A stretch of 64,000 bases of DNA, taken from the NCBI GenBank assembly GCA_010405405.1, contig MU004233.1, forward strand, positions 1,377,122 to 1,441,121, in the 5' to 3' direction. The stretch is from Microthyrium microscopicum. Lineage: Eukaryota > Ascomycota > Dothideomycetes > Microthyriales > Microthyriaceae. Positions 22,601 to 33,286 of this stretch are shown here, one piece after another. Each line of letters opens with the position of its first letter. Positions within the stretch are counted from its first letter, which is position 1. The notes under the pieces were generated by a model. It was not told the DNA's origin. It saw only the letters and a program-made list of their open reading frames with translations, and did no database searches. Both the position numbers and the translations under genes were made by a program.

Positions 22601-25600
22601 AAAGCTTGGTCAAGACGAAGCAAATTGGTTTTTAAACTTTGCAATGGGACCATTCCAAGGTGTCCATCTTGTGAAGGATGGGCTCGTCGAGACGAAAGCC
22701 CTCGAAGCTGATCTGATGCCTGAGAGAAAGCGTTTTGGTCTTTTGAATATGCTGAAAGATATGCTTGATTTTCTTGGTTCTACCACATCATCATATGCGG
22801 GTCGACTGGTCGATCCCGTGTTCTACTGTCTTATTCAAGCGACTCGACAGGAAAAAGAGCTGGCGAATGCCATGGAAAATGATGATGAGCCAAATGGACG
22901 CGGTCTTGCTAGATCCATTCGATCCTTGGGTCTGAATTGTCTGAACCAGCTTTTCCTTATCTGCCCTGACTTCGACTGGTCTCCTTATGTTCCTCTGCTG
23001 TACACGGAAGTTATCAATTTACGTCTTGAGAAGCTTCACATCGAGACAACCCAAGGAATTTCTGCTCTGTTGCGCATATTTGGGACTTGGGCTGAGTCAG
23101 CCGATTACTGTGACTTTCTTATCATCGAGAATTCCGAGCTCCTTCAAAAACTCGCTTCTTGCGTTGGGTTCACGGCTAGCAAGGAAGTTGTGAGGAAATT
23201 CATTCTGGGACACATCTTCTTACCCCTGCTGGCTCGACTGAAGCAATTTGGAAACCTGGATGCAATGAAAGCAGCAATAACCTCAATTGCACCATACCTT
23301 CTTACTCAACTCGAATTGGCTTTGAATGCCGACCCAAGCAAAGAACTGCTCCAAGATTGTGTGACTCTCATTGCGGACATTGCTCAAATCATCCAGACGG
23401 CCTCACCGGAGCTCCTCAAAACCTGCTGCTCATTACTTCGGCAACCAACACGAAAGGTCTCCACGGATTGTAAAATCACTCTCTTATATGTGCTCAATCG
23501 TAGCGTCGGAGGTGGCCATATCAACTCTGATCTATTCGATGATATCTTCAATGTCGTCTGCAGCTCTCTTGCTCGTGGTGTTTCTACGAATGGCCGTGTT
23601 TTGCTTACTGAGATTGCCATGAAGCTCGCAGAGGTTGACGACTCATTATCTGAAGTAGCAGCGCTTACACAAGACTTAAACTCATATTCAGTGAAGAAGC
23701 TTGATCAACCTGATTTCGCACGACGAGAGAAGGCTTTCCAGGACATCAACGAGAAGTACATGTCATTCTCATCGAAACAGTGGTCATTACTTCTCGCAAG
23801 TTGTCTCTTCTACATCAAAGACGCTGATGAGTTGGCGATCCGCGCTAGCGCTTCTCACTCAATTCGCCGATTTGTGCAAGCTACAGCGACAAAGTCCGGT
23901 GAAGAGTTAGACTCAAACCTCCAAACGCTTCAACAATCGATTCTAGCAGGCATTGAGACAGGAATTAAAGATCAACCAGAGCTCGTTCGATCCGAATATC
24001 TCGCTGTTCTGTCAGAGATCATCAAAAGTCTTCCGGACTGGCAGCCAACAAGAGATCTCAAACATGTGATTTGGAATGATGAGGAGGCTTCTTTCTTTGT
24101 CAACATCCTGCATATTCAGCAGCATCGACGACTTCGTGCTTTGAGGCGTCTTCAAGAAGAAGTTGGCAATGATACAATCTCCAGCAAGAACATCGCCCAC
24201 ATCCTTGTTCCATTGTTGGAACACTTTGTCTTTGAACCTGAAGATGGTGTTCTGGCGGCAGAAGCCTCAAATACCATTGGCTTCCTTGTTCAAGGGATGG
24301 ACTTCAACCAATTTCGGTCTCTTTTCCGTCGTTACATTGGCTACATCCAAAGCAAATCAGAAAAGCAGGAGACGGTGCTAAAGCTACTGGACCATACGGC
24401 GACTTCATTCAGTTATGCTGCGAAAGAGAAAGTCGAGGGAACTGCCAAATCTGCATTATCCAGAAGCATACCTAAAAGTGAAAACCTCATGCAAATCATC
24501 AACGAAGAATTCTTGCCAAAGTTTACCTACTTTCTTCGTGAGAAGGATGAGTCTTTTGTCAGCCGACGTGTCGCTGCAGTAGTAATCGCTGCTCGAATCA
24601 CGCAGGCATTGCCAGCAGAAGAATTCCGAGTTCGGTTTCCGCCATTGCTGACCGACACGTGCAACATCCTCCGAAGTATGGACCAAAATTCTCGCGACAT
24701 GACACGAAAAGCGTTGTCGACGATCTGCTCCATGGTTGGCCCCGTGGCTGTTGGGTTTGTCGTTGGCGAACTCCGTCGTTCACTTCAGCGCGGCTTCTAT
24801 CTCCATGTTCTTGGATATAGCGTCCATTCTCTACTGGAATCAACACTGGAGTTATATGCTCCTGGTGATCTTGACTATTGTGTCAATGACATTGTGGGTG
24901 TAGTGCTAGATGATGTTTTTGGCTCGTCTGGGCAAGAAAAAGATGCTACCGAATACATCACCGACAAGACGACGAAACGAGAAGTCAAATCAAAGAAAAG
25001 CTTCGACACTATGCAAATCATTGCTTCTGTCACTACCCTGCCACGACTCATCGATTTGGTCCGTCCCATCAAATTGTTACTGTTGGAAAGATTGAGCAAT
25101 AAAATGATGCGAAATGTGGATGAGTTGCTTCGTAGGCTGGAATTGGGTATCGTGCAGAACAAGTCAATTAAAGACAAGGATATTTTGGTGTTTTGTTATC
25201 AGCTTATTCAAGACGCATATGGAGCTAAAGACGACGAAACAGAAGGAGACGCAACCACTGGTGCTGGTCCTGCTCCACTGCCGGTCAAATCTCAACAGAA
25301 GAGAGTCATGCTCTCTTCCCGTCAAGAACGAATGACCAAAATCATCCGCTTTGGTCTTGAACTGATTCGCTCAATCTTCAAGAAGCACAAAGATCTCAAA
25401 ACGCCAGCTTCAGTTGCGGGTTTCCTTCCAATCATTGGAGATGCGCTCCTTCAGGATCAAGAAGAGATCAAGCTAGCCGCCATCCGCCTGTTTACATCTA
25501 TTGTTGCGGTCCCACTTCCTCAAATTGCACAAGATGCTCCCGTATACGTTGAAGAGGCCGTTAAAATTGTTGACAGCTCTTCTACCGCCAATGACGAACT

Positions 25601-27347
25601 CTCACAAGCAGCCTTGAAGCTCGTTGCAGCAGTCCTACGAGAACGAAAGAATGTCACAGTCAGCGAACAAACCATCGTCAGCCTTTTGAAGAAAGTCAAA
25701 CCAGAGCTACAGGTTCTCAGCCAACAAGGTGTGGCTTTCAATCTGCTCAGAGCTGCGATATCAAGAAAAATCATCGTGCCTGAGATCTATGCACTTATCG
25801 ATGGACTAGATGGCGTCGCTTCTATCTCTGTGCGAGACCACGATCGAACAACACGCGATTTGGCTCGAGGAGTGTATCTGCAATTTGTCATGGAGTATCC
25901 CCAAACCAAGAAACGTTTCGACGGACAGATGAAGTTTTTGGTGCGAAATCTGGAATATGAATATGCCGAAGGCCGGCAGTCTGTGATGGAATCTATCAAC
26001 ATGCTCATTTCTCGCATTGGACCTGATTTAGTTCAGGAAATAGTCAAGCAAACCTTCTGGCCTGTCGTCTCTGTAATGACTAATGACGACTCCAGCGACT
26101 GTCGATCCATGGCACACGCCCTGTTGAAGTCAATTATTGGTCGTGCTAACGAGGATTGGCTTCGCGGCTTCTTGACGACTATCCGCCAGCTACTTGGTCC
26201 AGGGAGCAAATCAGTGGCTAAGCAAACTGCTCTACAATGCTGGTCCAAGTATTTGGCAGTCAAAACTATTGAGGCTGAAGAAGTGAATTTTGTCAGTTCC
26301 ACATTGGAAGCGATCTTAAGCGATGAAGTTGGCGAAGCTGAAGAGTCGTGGCAGTTGAGATATTATGCTCTCAACACGTTCCTGGAAATCTGCAAAATTC
26401 TTCCAGAAGTTGGACTGAGCAAACAATCCTCGCAAATATGGCAACTGGTTTACCAGCAAGTCTCATTCCCTCATGCATGGGTCAAGTTCGAAGCCGCAAA
26501 GCTTGCTGGGCAACTCATGTCACAAGCTTCAAGTCCAGAAGACTCTACTGGGCTCGTGTCCCAGCATGGTCTCCAGATCTCTAATGAAGACGCCTGCACA
26601 CTGACTCAAAAACATCTCAATATTCTTCGAGTTGGCGTCACTCAAGATTTGGCATCTCAGGTCATTCGCAACCTTGCGTTCTTTGGCAAACATTTTGCTG
26701 AATCGGAAATTACCTGGCCTAAAGCGGCGAGCGAGCAAAAAGCACAAGGCGAAAGCGACGGTGCATCCTCCGCCGATGAATCAGACGTTGAAACGGAGGA
26801 CTTGCCAAACCAACAATCCGCCCTTCAATATCTCTTCCGACGACTCGCCGGCATACTCCGCCGCGAGTCTCGACGCAAAAAGGATACAGATGACGAAGCA
26901 CTATCTCGACGCGCTGTATCACTAATACCACGCTCCTCGGCCTTCCAACTCATCGCCGCACTATGCACATCGCTACCTACCGATCAAATGCAGCCGTCAC
27001 TGCACTCAATTCTGCTACCTCTGATTCAACTGACAGACGCGTCTAACAGTATCCCCACGTCAAGCGATCCAGCTTTCGAGGAAGCATACACAGCGCTAGC
27101 ATCGAATGCCACGGAGCTCATGGACATGTTGCAGACCAAGCTAGGTACCACCGAGTTTGTGACCGTCCTGCAGCAAGTGAAGGGCGAGATTGAGAAGCGG
27201 AGAGATGAGCGTCGTACTAAGAGACGTATTGAGCGAGTTACGAGACCTGAGATTGTAGAGAAGCGGAAGGTTAAAGTTCGTGAGAGGGATAAGGCTAGAC
27301 GGCAGGAGAAGAGTGCTGTTGCGAAGGGCAAGAGAAGGGGTTGGTAG
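19629..27347 (+). CDS. UTP20: UTP20, U3 snoRNP / SSU processome HEAT-repeat protein
   Basis: Giant scaffold of the small-subunit processome, needed for early pre-18S rRNA cleavages in the nucleolus. A single uninterrupted frame encodes 2,572 aa, close to the yeast length of about 2,500. The N-terminus is basic and contains the family block around YETFTKRIARLKID. The rest is almost wholly alpha-helical HEAT-like repeats, as in the DRIM/UTP20 family. An acidic patch (SDGASSADESDVETED) lies near residue 2385, and the last 60 residues are strongly basic (KRRDERRTKRRIERV, then KRRGW), fitting nucleolar RNA binding. There is no sign of an intron, unlike most neighbours. The start at 19629 gives a Lys/Arg-rich N-terminus and is the first in-frame Met. 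Confidence 0.95.
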   Translation: MDRGKKRKSLAIHSILPNKRSKLTKSSKNHTYETFTKRIARLKIDPIRRPHARALDDEDITATASYFRTALENWIELNLSEHFTRFVRDVDPLCDSLPQIIHHADKIFELLISYLEKGNAVSLEPLLDLIAQFAHDLGVRFEKYFSSTVKTVNQLASQTQESEAIEWSFNCLAWLFKYLSRLLIPDLRPLYDAMAPLLGKQKQKLFVSRFAAEALSFLIRRAAVSYHKNKEYLQTIIKHILIDIGKDQDPRLLEQYQLGVISLLSESIKGVNETLNSNGEIVFGEILEQCENIYVRRRQDEDEQVLSLVQGLIATLLHTTNAKTFHPIIKRITTPSHHFEKLSKHYSIKLRMSLVIQISSFREGKSIEDWRPIVNLMLGTIPLVQTGRQFNVCGPEILAALAICQQSCTIDVAIGTVKVLDDISKGPWEGDFLRFCEYHAELGIVKFKNFVLQSFQRFIREISHCDELIMMIPKFASRGLSINMDSLPLAFIEALKKDVLKVDTSNEIHRSSAILEMLKVLPPSEIWDAKALMRFWKRLTKDGQQEHESARKKLLLASGQVLGIVADVHRAWDSNTAAIFAMLCSKAAVLEDREIFWESLLKFVSRNVESMELAVEVQKQIIESIQRAVESPNHIIRSSALKVLATLYQHKSGSVPEILEAAISVEDTQPSLETVRFIEMRVRKIGQLYNAVASDPWISHVIPSYCFGLLRVHFASIWDAVYLAVKDIISSKEGEAAICEVVFRWLNQSVPIDDSMTETLGSHQLQSMDSLEQNTERIDRIFKDTATTTGKLEAQFLRTHAQSPTSTRLDRNQALQVLKCVPQLAEKKSRALVPVLLNWAAPNGTANDEDEDSDFPAERWNRKDQKAMLSLFASFTNPKSLYRAEEVQAAILSLLCHGDIEIQRSALQAIFSRKDKTINQYRDEIEKFLDEAKLREQLTTFLDIGESEEALRDSDRSEVMPIILRILYGRVINRSKGDQQVTRKAVFGLISKLGQDEANWFLNFAMGPFQGVHLVKDGLVETKALEADLMPERKRFGLLNMLKDMLDFLGSTTSSYAGRLVDPVFYCLIQATRQEKELANAMENDDEPNGRGLARSIRSLGLNCLNQLFLICPDFDWSPYVPLLYTEVINLRLEKLHIETTQGISALLRIFGTWAESADYCDFLIIENSELLQKLASCVGFTASKEVVRKFILGHIFLPLLARLKQFGNLDAMKAAITSIAPYLLTQLELALNADPSKELLQDCVTLIADIAQIIQTASPELLKTCCSLLRQPTRKVSTDCKITLLYVLNRSVGGGHINSDLFDDIFNVVCSSLARGVSTNGRVLLTEIAMKLAEVDDSLSEVAALTQDLNSYSVKKLDQPDFARREKAFQDINEKYMSFSSKQWSLLLASCLFYIKDADELAIRASASHSIRRFVQATATKSGEELDSNLQTLQQSILAGIETGIKDQPELVRSEYLAVLSEIIKSLPDWQPTRDLKHVIWNDEEASFFVNILHIQQHRRLRALRRLQEEVGNDTISSKNIAHILVPLLEHFVFEPEDGVLAAEASNTIGFLVQGMDFNQFRSLFRRYIGYIQSKSEKQETVLKLLDHTATSFSYAAKEKVEGTAKSALSRSIPKSENLMQIINEEFLPKFTYFLREKDESFVSRRVAAVVIAARITQALPAEEFRVRFPPLLTDTCNILRSMDQNSRDMTRKALSTICSMVGPVAVGFVVGELRRSLQRGFYLHVLGYSVHSLLESTLELYAPGDLDYCVNDIVGVVLDDVFGSSGQEKDATEYITDKTTKREVKSKKSFDTMQIIASVTTLPRLIDLVRPIKLLLLERLSNKMMRNVDELLRRLELGIVQNKSIKDKDILVFCYQLIQDAYGAKDDETEGDATTGAGPAPLPVKSQQKRVMLSSRQERMTKIIRFGLELIRSIFKKHKDLKTPASVAGFLPIIGDALLQDQEEIKLAAIRLFTSIVAVPLPQIAQDAPVYVEEAVKIVDSSSTANDELSQAALKLVAAVLRERKNVTVSEQTIVSLLKKVKPELQVLSQQGVAFNLLRAAISRKIIVPEIYALIDGLDGVASISVRDHDRTTRDLARGVYLQFVMEYPQTKKRFDGQMKFLVRNLEYEYAEGRQSVMESINMLISRIGPDLVQEIVKQTFWPVVSVMTNDDSSDCRSMAHALLKSIIGRANEDWLRGFLTTIRQLLGPGSKSVAKQTALQCWSKYLAVKTIEAEEVNFVSSTLEAILSDEVGEAEESWQLRYYALNTFLEICKILPEVGLSKQSSQIWQLVYQQVSFPHAWVKFEAAKLAGQLMSQASSPEDSTGLVSQHGLQISNEDACTLTQKHLNILRVGVTQDLASQVIRNLAFFGKHFAESEITWPKAASEQKAQGESDGASSADESDVETEDLPNQQSALQYLFRRLAGILRRESRRKKDTDDEALSRRAVSLIPRSSAFQLIAALCTSLPTDQMQPSLHSILLPLIQLTDASNSIPTSSDPAFEEAYTALASNATELMDMLQTKLGTTEFVTVLQQVKGEIEKRRDERRTKRRIERVTRPEIVEKRKVKVRERDKARRQEKSAVAKGKRRGW

Positions 27348-27836
27348 ATCATTCGCGTGGAAAAGCGCCACAGAACGCGTGAAGTTGATGCTAAAAATAG
27401 CCCAATTTTGTAGCTACACAAGTACTTGAAGCAAGGAAGTTTGGTAAAATCTAATCACGATTTATTCTTGTATAACAGTCTTGTCATGGCCAACTTAATG
27501 CAATGTTTACGATTATGAGGTTCTGGCCAAGTGGAGTTAATCGTGAGAGCTTCGCTGCAGCTGTAACACTACATACTTTCACATGGTGGAGTTGCACAAG
27601 ATCAAACTTTTGTATCTCTCGTCTTCATCTTCAGTCCCATCTACCAATTCCAACTGTTATAGTGGGAACATCAAATGGCAACAAAGAGAAGCATTAGAAC
27701 CAAATAATATTCAAGATATCCAATGGTTAAGCCCATCGCCAATCAAGATGCCGAACCACCCCCACGATCACGTCTTCGAGACCTCGGCTAGATCTACCAG
27801 GGGCAAAGATGCTGAAATGTCCAACCTCACCATTCA
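27348..27836. other. Intergenic region between UTP20 and thioesterase
   Basis: 489 bp holding the UTP20 3' region and the promoter of the next gene. The overlapping small open frames at 27503-27900 are not supported. No RNA gene is seen. Confidence 0.4.
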
Positions 27837-29023
27837 ATGCTCAACGTCAAATACCCAAGGACATTCATTAGATCGATACACAAGAGCTTGGAAAATATGA
27901 CGAAAAGAGTCCCACTGCCGGATCCGAAGGTTCCTAGAACATGGAAGCAACAAATGGCCATAGAGGAGATTGATATTACCACGTATCGATCTACGACAGG
28001 CGCGCCTCATGGCCCCTTTTTTACGAGGAACGGTGAATTGCGGCCACGGGCTTTTGGTGGACATGTTTATGCTCAGGCGGTGTATGCTGCTTCAAAGACA
28101 GTTGATCCTTCCTTTTTGATACATGTGCGTCATGAGGTACAAACTGATTTTGTCATGCTGATTATTTGATTAGAGCGTGACTGGATATTTTCTGGAGTTG
28201 GCACTGGCAGATGAGCCGTTCATCTACAAAATACAAATCGTTCGAGATGGCAAAAACTACTCTGTACGGAAAGTAGATGCCAGTCAAGAAGATGGCAAAG
28301 TTGTGTTTAGCAATATCTGCTCGTTCAAGAGAACGGAAGTGTTTCCAGATATTCAGATACCTCAGAACATGGCCGAGAAGTACTTTGAAATTCTCGCAGG
28401 GAGAAAACCAGACGAGCTTCCAATCAAGACCAACTTCAAAGATCTCAGGTATGTGCAAACGACGTTGTTGACAACACTCAAACCTAACACAACGCAGAGC
28501 AGCATATGGAACCGGTGAAACCTGTTTAACAACAATCTTCCCCGGTCTATTCACCAGCATTCTCCCCTTCGACAAAATCCACCAACGCACAATCCCCATC
28601 AAACGAGAAAACGTCTACATCTACGCCACCCAAACCGACCCCTCAGACACTGACTCAGACCCAAATCTAGACGCCGCCGCCCATCTGTACCACTCTGATC
28701 GCGAAAGCGTCTGGAGCATGGTGCGTCAATATGGACTGTTGGATGTGCTTGATTCAGCAGCTAGTCTCAGCCACACAGTCACATTCCACACCGGTGCGGA
28801 CAAAGTGCGCTTCAGCGATTCGCAGGGTCGCAGGTGGTTTTACTTGGAGACTGGTGCGGAGAGACTGTCAAACGGGAGGGGATTGCACCAGGGGAAGATC
28901 TATGATGCGGACGGGAATCATGTTGCGACGACGTTGCAGGATGGTGCGATTAGGTTGAAGTTTAAGAGTGATGAGGAGAGAGATAAAAGGATTGAACAGG
29001 TTAAGTCTGAGTCTAAAATTTAG
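27837..29023 (+). CDS. TesB-type acyl-CoA thioesterase, probably peroxisomal
   Basis: Double-hotdog acyl-CoA thioesterase of the TesB / yeast Tes1 (Pte1) type, which hydrolyses acyl-CoA to free fatty acid and CoA. Three exons (27837-28124, 28174-28448, 28498-29023) give 362 aa, or 342 aa from the in-frame Met at 27897. Family features: RPRAFGGHVYAQA, SFLIHSVTGYFL and VRDGKNYSVRKV in the first hotdog, SNICSFKR, and the C-terminal hotdog with SLSHTVTFHT and GRGLHQGKIYD. The protein ends in Ser-Lys-Ile, a known variant of the PTS1 peroxisomal signal, which suits a role in fatty-acid beta-oxidation. Family is firm; location is inferred from the tail. Confidence 0.85.
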
Positions 29024-29487
29024 GATAGATATAGATCTGCTAAATACATAGACCTTTTCACGACATACAGCCTCGTCCTACGAATTGAACATCATAGAAC
29101 CTATCATTTTGCTTAGAATATGGCATTCTTTACATCCATGATTTGGCATTTATGATGATTGCTCCTATGACAGCTCAGCACATACCAACGATTTCAAAGT
29201 CTTGAGAGTTCTGAAGTATCATTTTTTGAGAAATCTTCACTGGCCACCTCATGGTAGCTGCCGTTGGCAAACGGATGCCTGCAGGTGCGCATGCATCGTG
29301 CCTTCTCTCAATCGATATCTCACCTTGTAGCCTCCCGTCATGCCCCACTCCCCATCTCAATAATTTGATTTTCTTTGGAATCCATACTTGCTCCCCAATT
29401 GCCTATAAAGAGAAGACTCTCAGCTTCTGGTTGGTCATCCTCTGGTAGGTAGCATTTACTCATGACAGCAAGAGCCAACGACACACC
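29024..29487. other. Intergenic region before the 29.5-kb gene
   Basis: 464 bp without a supported gene. The short frames on both strands overlap each other and are low quality. It probably contains the thioesterase 3' UTR and the next promoter. Confidence 0.4.
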
Positions 29488-31539
29488 ATGCCTGTCATCA
29501 ATTGGGATGCCAAACCCTGGTTTCCCTTAACGACAGAAGAAAACGTACCGACAAAGCGCTCCCGTTATGAGCATGCTCCTAATCATGCTGAAGATACAGA
29601 ACATTCAGGATATCCAAATAAACTGGCCCGAACAGAAGACATAGCACAGTCGATAGAGGAAATTGATCGTGACGTGAAGCCGCCGATTGGTCTCCATCAT
29701 TCCCCCTATGCCTCTTCCTCCGCTTCTGGCCCTCCTTCTACTCCTGCATCTTCATCTCCTCATACCTCTCTACCTCGACTCTTGTCAGGAAACTCCCATT
29801 CAGACAGAAGAGAAAGAGATGAATCCACAGGATCACGTCAGACTACACGAACTACAGAAACCGACACTCCAGCCACTACCTACAACGAAAGCCATCGACC
29901 TAGTCTTGCTTTTCTGAGACGGCATGATTTTCACGGCAATAGCAATGGCAACGGCAATTCTTGGTATCTTTCCCCCTCAGATTTTCCAAAGGTGCCACCA
30001 CGACATATCTCAAATTCACCTGAAAGTGATGATTTCCAAAGCAAACCTGCTCCTATCAGATCTTTCACTGTTTCTGTAGCTCCTGGTAGAAGCATTACCA
30101 AAACCGAATTTGCCACCGGCGGCCTAGTCGTGAGAAACTACTCCCAAGGGCTAGCTAGAGACTCTGAGTCGTCAGCACTTGACTCGGGAACAGAATGGAA
30201 TGACACTGGCTCTTCTGACTGCGCAGACAGTGACTCCGGTGTGTCTGAAGACAGAATTTTGAATGCTTCAAGAATCTAACATAACATAAACAGGAGCGAA
30301 ATCCGATAATGAAAGCAACAAGTCAACAACTCATTCCAATTCCGACGAGCTGTTTCTCTACAATCCCGAGGCAGCTCGATACTGGTGCCCCGAGGTCAAC
30401 ACTCAGGATATACAGCTATGTCTTCTTCATAGGCCTGAGACGCAAATGATCACCCAAAGAGCGAATCTCGTGCCGAAGGGGTGCGAATTGAACTTAAACG
30501 GACATGGTGTCATCGGTATGCTGGTAAGCCATTTTAACACAATCCTCATCATTAGCGACATTAAACTAGCTAGTCTTTACTAATACAACGCCGCTTTAGG
30601 TTGGCGTATGGATCCCAAAGGAGCATAAAACTGTGAATCACTTTTCCAACCTAAACGAAGGTCGAGATCCAGATACCGAAAACAGGAGCATCAACGCGCT
30701 AATCGAAGACAAATCCTTCGTATTCAAGGAGCAAGCTCACACGCATATGACATTTCGTGTTTATATGCTTCTTCACGGGTCCAAAGATAGGATCAAGCTG
30801 TATGCTGCTTGTAATCCAAATTTTGAAGGGATCTGTGAGCTCTACAAGGTCAATGTACCAGAGGTCTTCTTTACTCGTCAGTTCGCGGACATGGCAACTA
30901 CCGCTACTACAACTCGTTGGGTAAGTTTTCATCAATCCATATATGAAGGGGAGTTATGGCATTCGAGCAATGTCTATGCCACCTCCGTCTAGTGTTGGCC
31001 TTCAAAATATTATCGTTTGGTGGGCAGTAATCTGAAACTAACGGGTCCTTAGGGCGGATGGGCGAAAGATATAAAAGTGACAGCTACACAAGTTTTGCGA
31101 GAGTACAGAAATCAAGGGAATCGCATAACGGCCACCCTACGTCAACAGCAAACAAGTGCGATCCTTCGTGATTTCGGACAATTACTCTGGAAAAGCCACG
31201 AATTTGATCTTCCGGCAGCCGGGCAATTTGTTTTTCGATTCCTTCAAAAATACCCCGATATCAACGATACGTACGATACTGTCAACAGATTTGCGGTGTA
31301 TAAGCTAGGAAAGGTAATGTGTTATTATAAAATGACATCCATGATGAATTTGCCCTAATAAATCGCAGGCTATACGACGCTTCAATCATACAATTCAGAT
31401 GGATCAATTGAAGAATTTTGTTGTGGTCTGGGGTCGGTTGATCTATCTTCGAAAAAGTCCATGGAATCTGCACGAATTGCTTATACGGACAGAAGAAGTT
31501 ATTTCAGAGATAGAAGAGGCTCCAAAAGATGCGAAATAG
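29488..31539 (+). CDS. Hypothetical protein, five exons, disordered N-terminus
   Basis: Five exons (29488-30238, 30294-30523, 30600-30920, 31053-31313, 31369-31539) encode 577 aa; every junction is in frame with canonical splice sites. Residues 1-250 are Ser/Thr/Pro-rich and look disordered, with a basic patch (TKRSRYEH) near residue 22. Residues from about 275 on look folded, with blocks such as ARYWCPEVNTQDIQLC, ANLVPKGCELNLNGHG and GQFVFRFLQKYPDINDTYD. The last third is mixed helix and suggests a fungal-specific globular domain. No catalytic motif, zinc finger or signal peptide is seen, and I recognise no family. The layout would suit a nuclear regulatory protein, but that is a guess. Confidence 0.7.
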
Positions 31540-32099
31540 CTTAGAGATATGATACCCCAGATAGTTTTGCTTTGTATTTCATATGTACTTCAAGATTGTC
31601 CAGACTGGTAACTGTATTTTGAACAGATTAATGTCAACACATCACTAATCCATCTCCAATCTTGAGGATAACAACTTCTTCTCGAATGTGTTGAGAAGAG
31701 AAACGAATAACGGTTTGAGGGCCCAACACCATTCCTTCAGAGAAATCAATAGTATACCCAATTATAAGTTTGACATTTGTCTTGACCTTTTGCTATTTCA
31801 TGGAGTAAACTAACTCCCAGCCGCCATATTTATACCTGTTTTAAAACATGAACAGATCTCCTATTTTCAGTTCCAAAATGAAGCTATAGAATACTGCCTT
31901 TCTGAATCATCCTTTGATAAAGTTATTGCAGAAGATTTTGATCAGACACCAAAGGTAGTGCTACTCTTCTCATGGCCAATTTCATCTGTCAAACTTCGAA
32001 GGATTCACCGCCCCACACTTCTCTCTACAGACTACAGCTTGTGCATACTTCTTTCCTCCTCTTTTCCTTGGTCTATTCTGATGTCTCGAGAATTAAAAG
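31540..32099. other. Intergenic region before the F-box-like gene
   Basis: 560 bp, A+T-rich, with no supported gene. The final 120 bases are C/T-rich and look like the leader of the next gene. Confidence 0.4.
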
Positions 32100-33251
32100 A
32101 TGGAATCACTACCGCAAGTAATCGTTGACCACATTGCCTCGTACGTGGAAGCTCGAGATCTCACAGGCATCTACGCCCACGATTTTCGGTCTCGTCCATC
32201 TTGTCTCCCGAATTTAGCAACTTTATCACGAAAATGGCAGTACGCAATCGAGCGAAGAACTTTTCGTTCTATGCACCCGTTGACTAGCGATGAATTGGAG
32301 GAATTTGAGCGGATTCTGGGCAAATACGATCGCCAAAGTTATCTACGTCGCTTGTATTACACCATCTATCTGGACTCTGCGATGAGCTATAGAGTACCCA
32401 ACAATGATATGAACGGTGGTGTCTATGTCAAGAAGAACGAATCAGCCGAGGAGCAGGGTAGGAATAACCAATCTTTCTCGGATGCCATTCACAAACTTTT
32501 TGCCATTTTCAAATCCTGGGAAGATCAATCTCAAGGCGTCGTCAACCTTTCCTTGAGTCTTGGAAATGTTTTAGCTCGCGATCAGATCCGCACTCCGAAT
32601 GGGCCACGGCCAGGCTACGATGAACTCACCGGTATCAAATTTCAGCCGCGTTTCGAAAAGTCTCTCCTGAGGATCGTGGACCTGGATAAAATTCCTCTTG
32701 TTCGTGGCATTGTCCAGTTCATTGCTCAACAACGTGTTCCGAGGCCCATTCACTTCCTTGTCATTACAGACATCCTTTCTAAACTACCAGATGCCCATAC
32801 AGTCAATACTGAGTTACGCGATGAGGACGTGACACACTCGAATTCCCGACGGCGGCAGCGTCATGCACTTGGTTTTGCGTTGCAAAACGGATCTTTTCCA
32901 GCTCTACGAACGCTGAAACTACACTTGAAAAACGACGTGGATACAAAGCAAGCGAGTCGGCCTACCAATCTACTGACAGACTCCGTTCCTGTCATAGATC
33001 CCATCAGCGAGGGACTTCGTCACTTCTCTCACCAACTGACTAAGCTCGATTTTGAAGGTGCCATTGAGGCGACTTTCTTCTGGACAGACTCCATGTTTTA
33101 CAGCCCAGATAGCCACTGGCCAAATCTTCAAGAATTAATTGTCCGTTTCCTCCGCGAAACTCCATCTGGCGGCTGGTACTTCAAGGACCGCAACCGCAGC
33201 CACGACGATGAAGAAGTAGCACAAGCACTAAGAGCGTTGATCAACAGGTGA
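32100..33251 (+). CDS. F-box-like protein (fungal expanded family)
   Basis: A single-exon frame of 383 aa. The N-terminus (MESLPQVIVDHIASYVEARD, then LATLSRKWQYAIERRTFRS) matches the pattern of fungal F-box proteins, in which LP..I...I..Y. is followed by a Trp-containing helix and a TFRS/TF+.L strand. F-box proteins recruit substrates to SCF ubiquitin ligases through Skp1. The remainder has LRTLKLHLKND and PNLQELIVRF segments like irregular leucine-rich repeats. It ends at LINR, somewhat shorter than related proteins, and the downstream ORF overlaps its end in another frame. A C-terminal truncation is possible. The substrate is unknown. Confidence 0.65.
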   Translation: MESLPQVIVDHIASYVEARDLTGIYAHDFRSRPSCLPNLATLSRKWQYAIERRTFRSMHPLTSDELEEFERILGKYDRQSYLRRLYYTIYLDSAMSYRVPNNDMNGGVYVKKNESAEEQGRNNQSFSDAIHKLFAIFKSWEDQSQGVVNLSLSLGNVLARDQIRTPNGPRPGYDELTGIKFQPRFEKSLLRIVDLDKIPLVRGIVQFIAQQRVPRPIHFLVITDILSKLPDAHTVNTELRDEDVTHSNSRRRQRHALGFALQNGSFPALRTLKLHLKNDVDTKQASRPTNLLTDSVPVIDPISEGLRHFSHQLTKLDFEGAIEATFFWTDSMFYSPDSHWPNLQELIVRFLRETPSGGWYFKDRNRSHDDEEVAQALRALINR

Positions 33252-33286
33252 CCAATACACAGGCGGCCTTGGTACCTGAGACAGAG

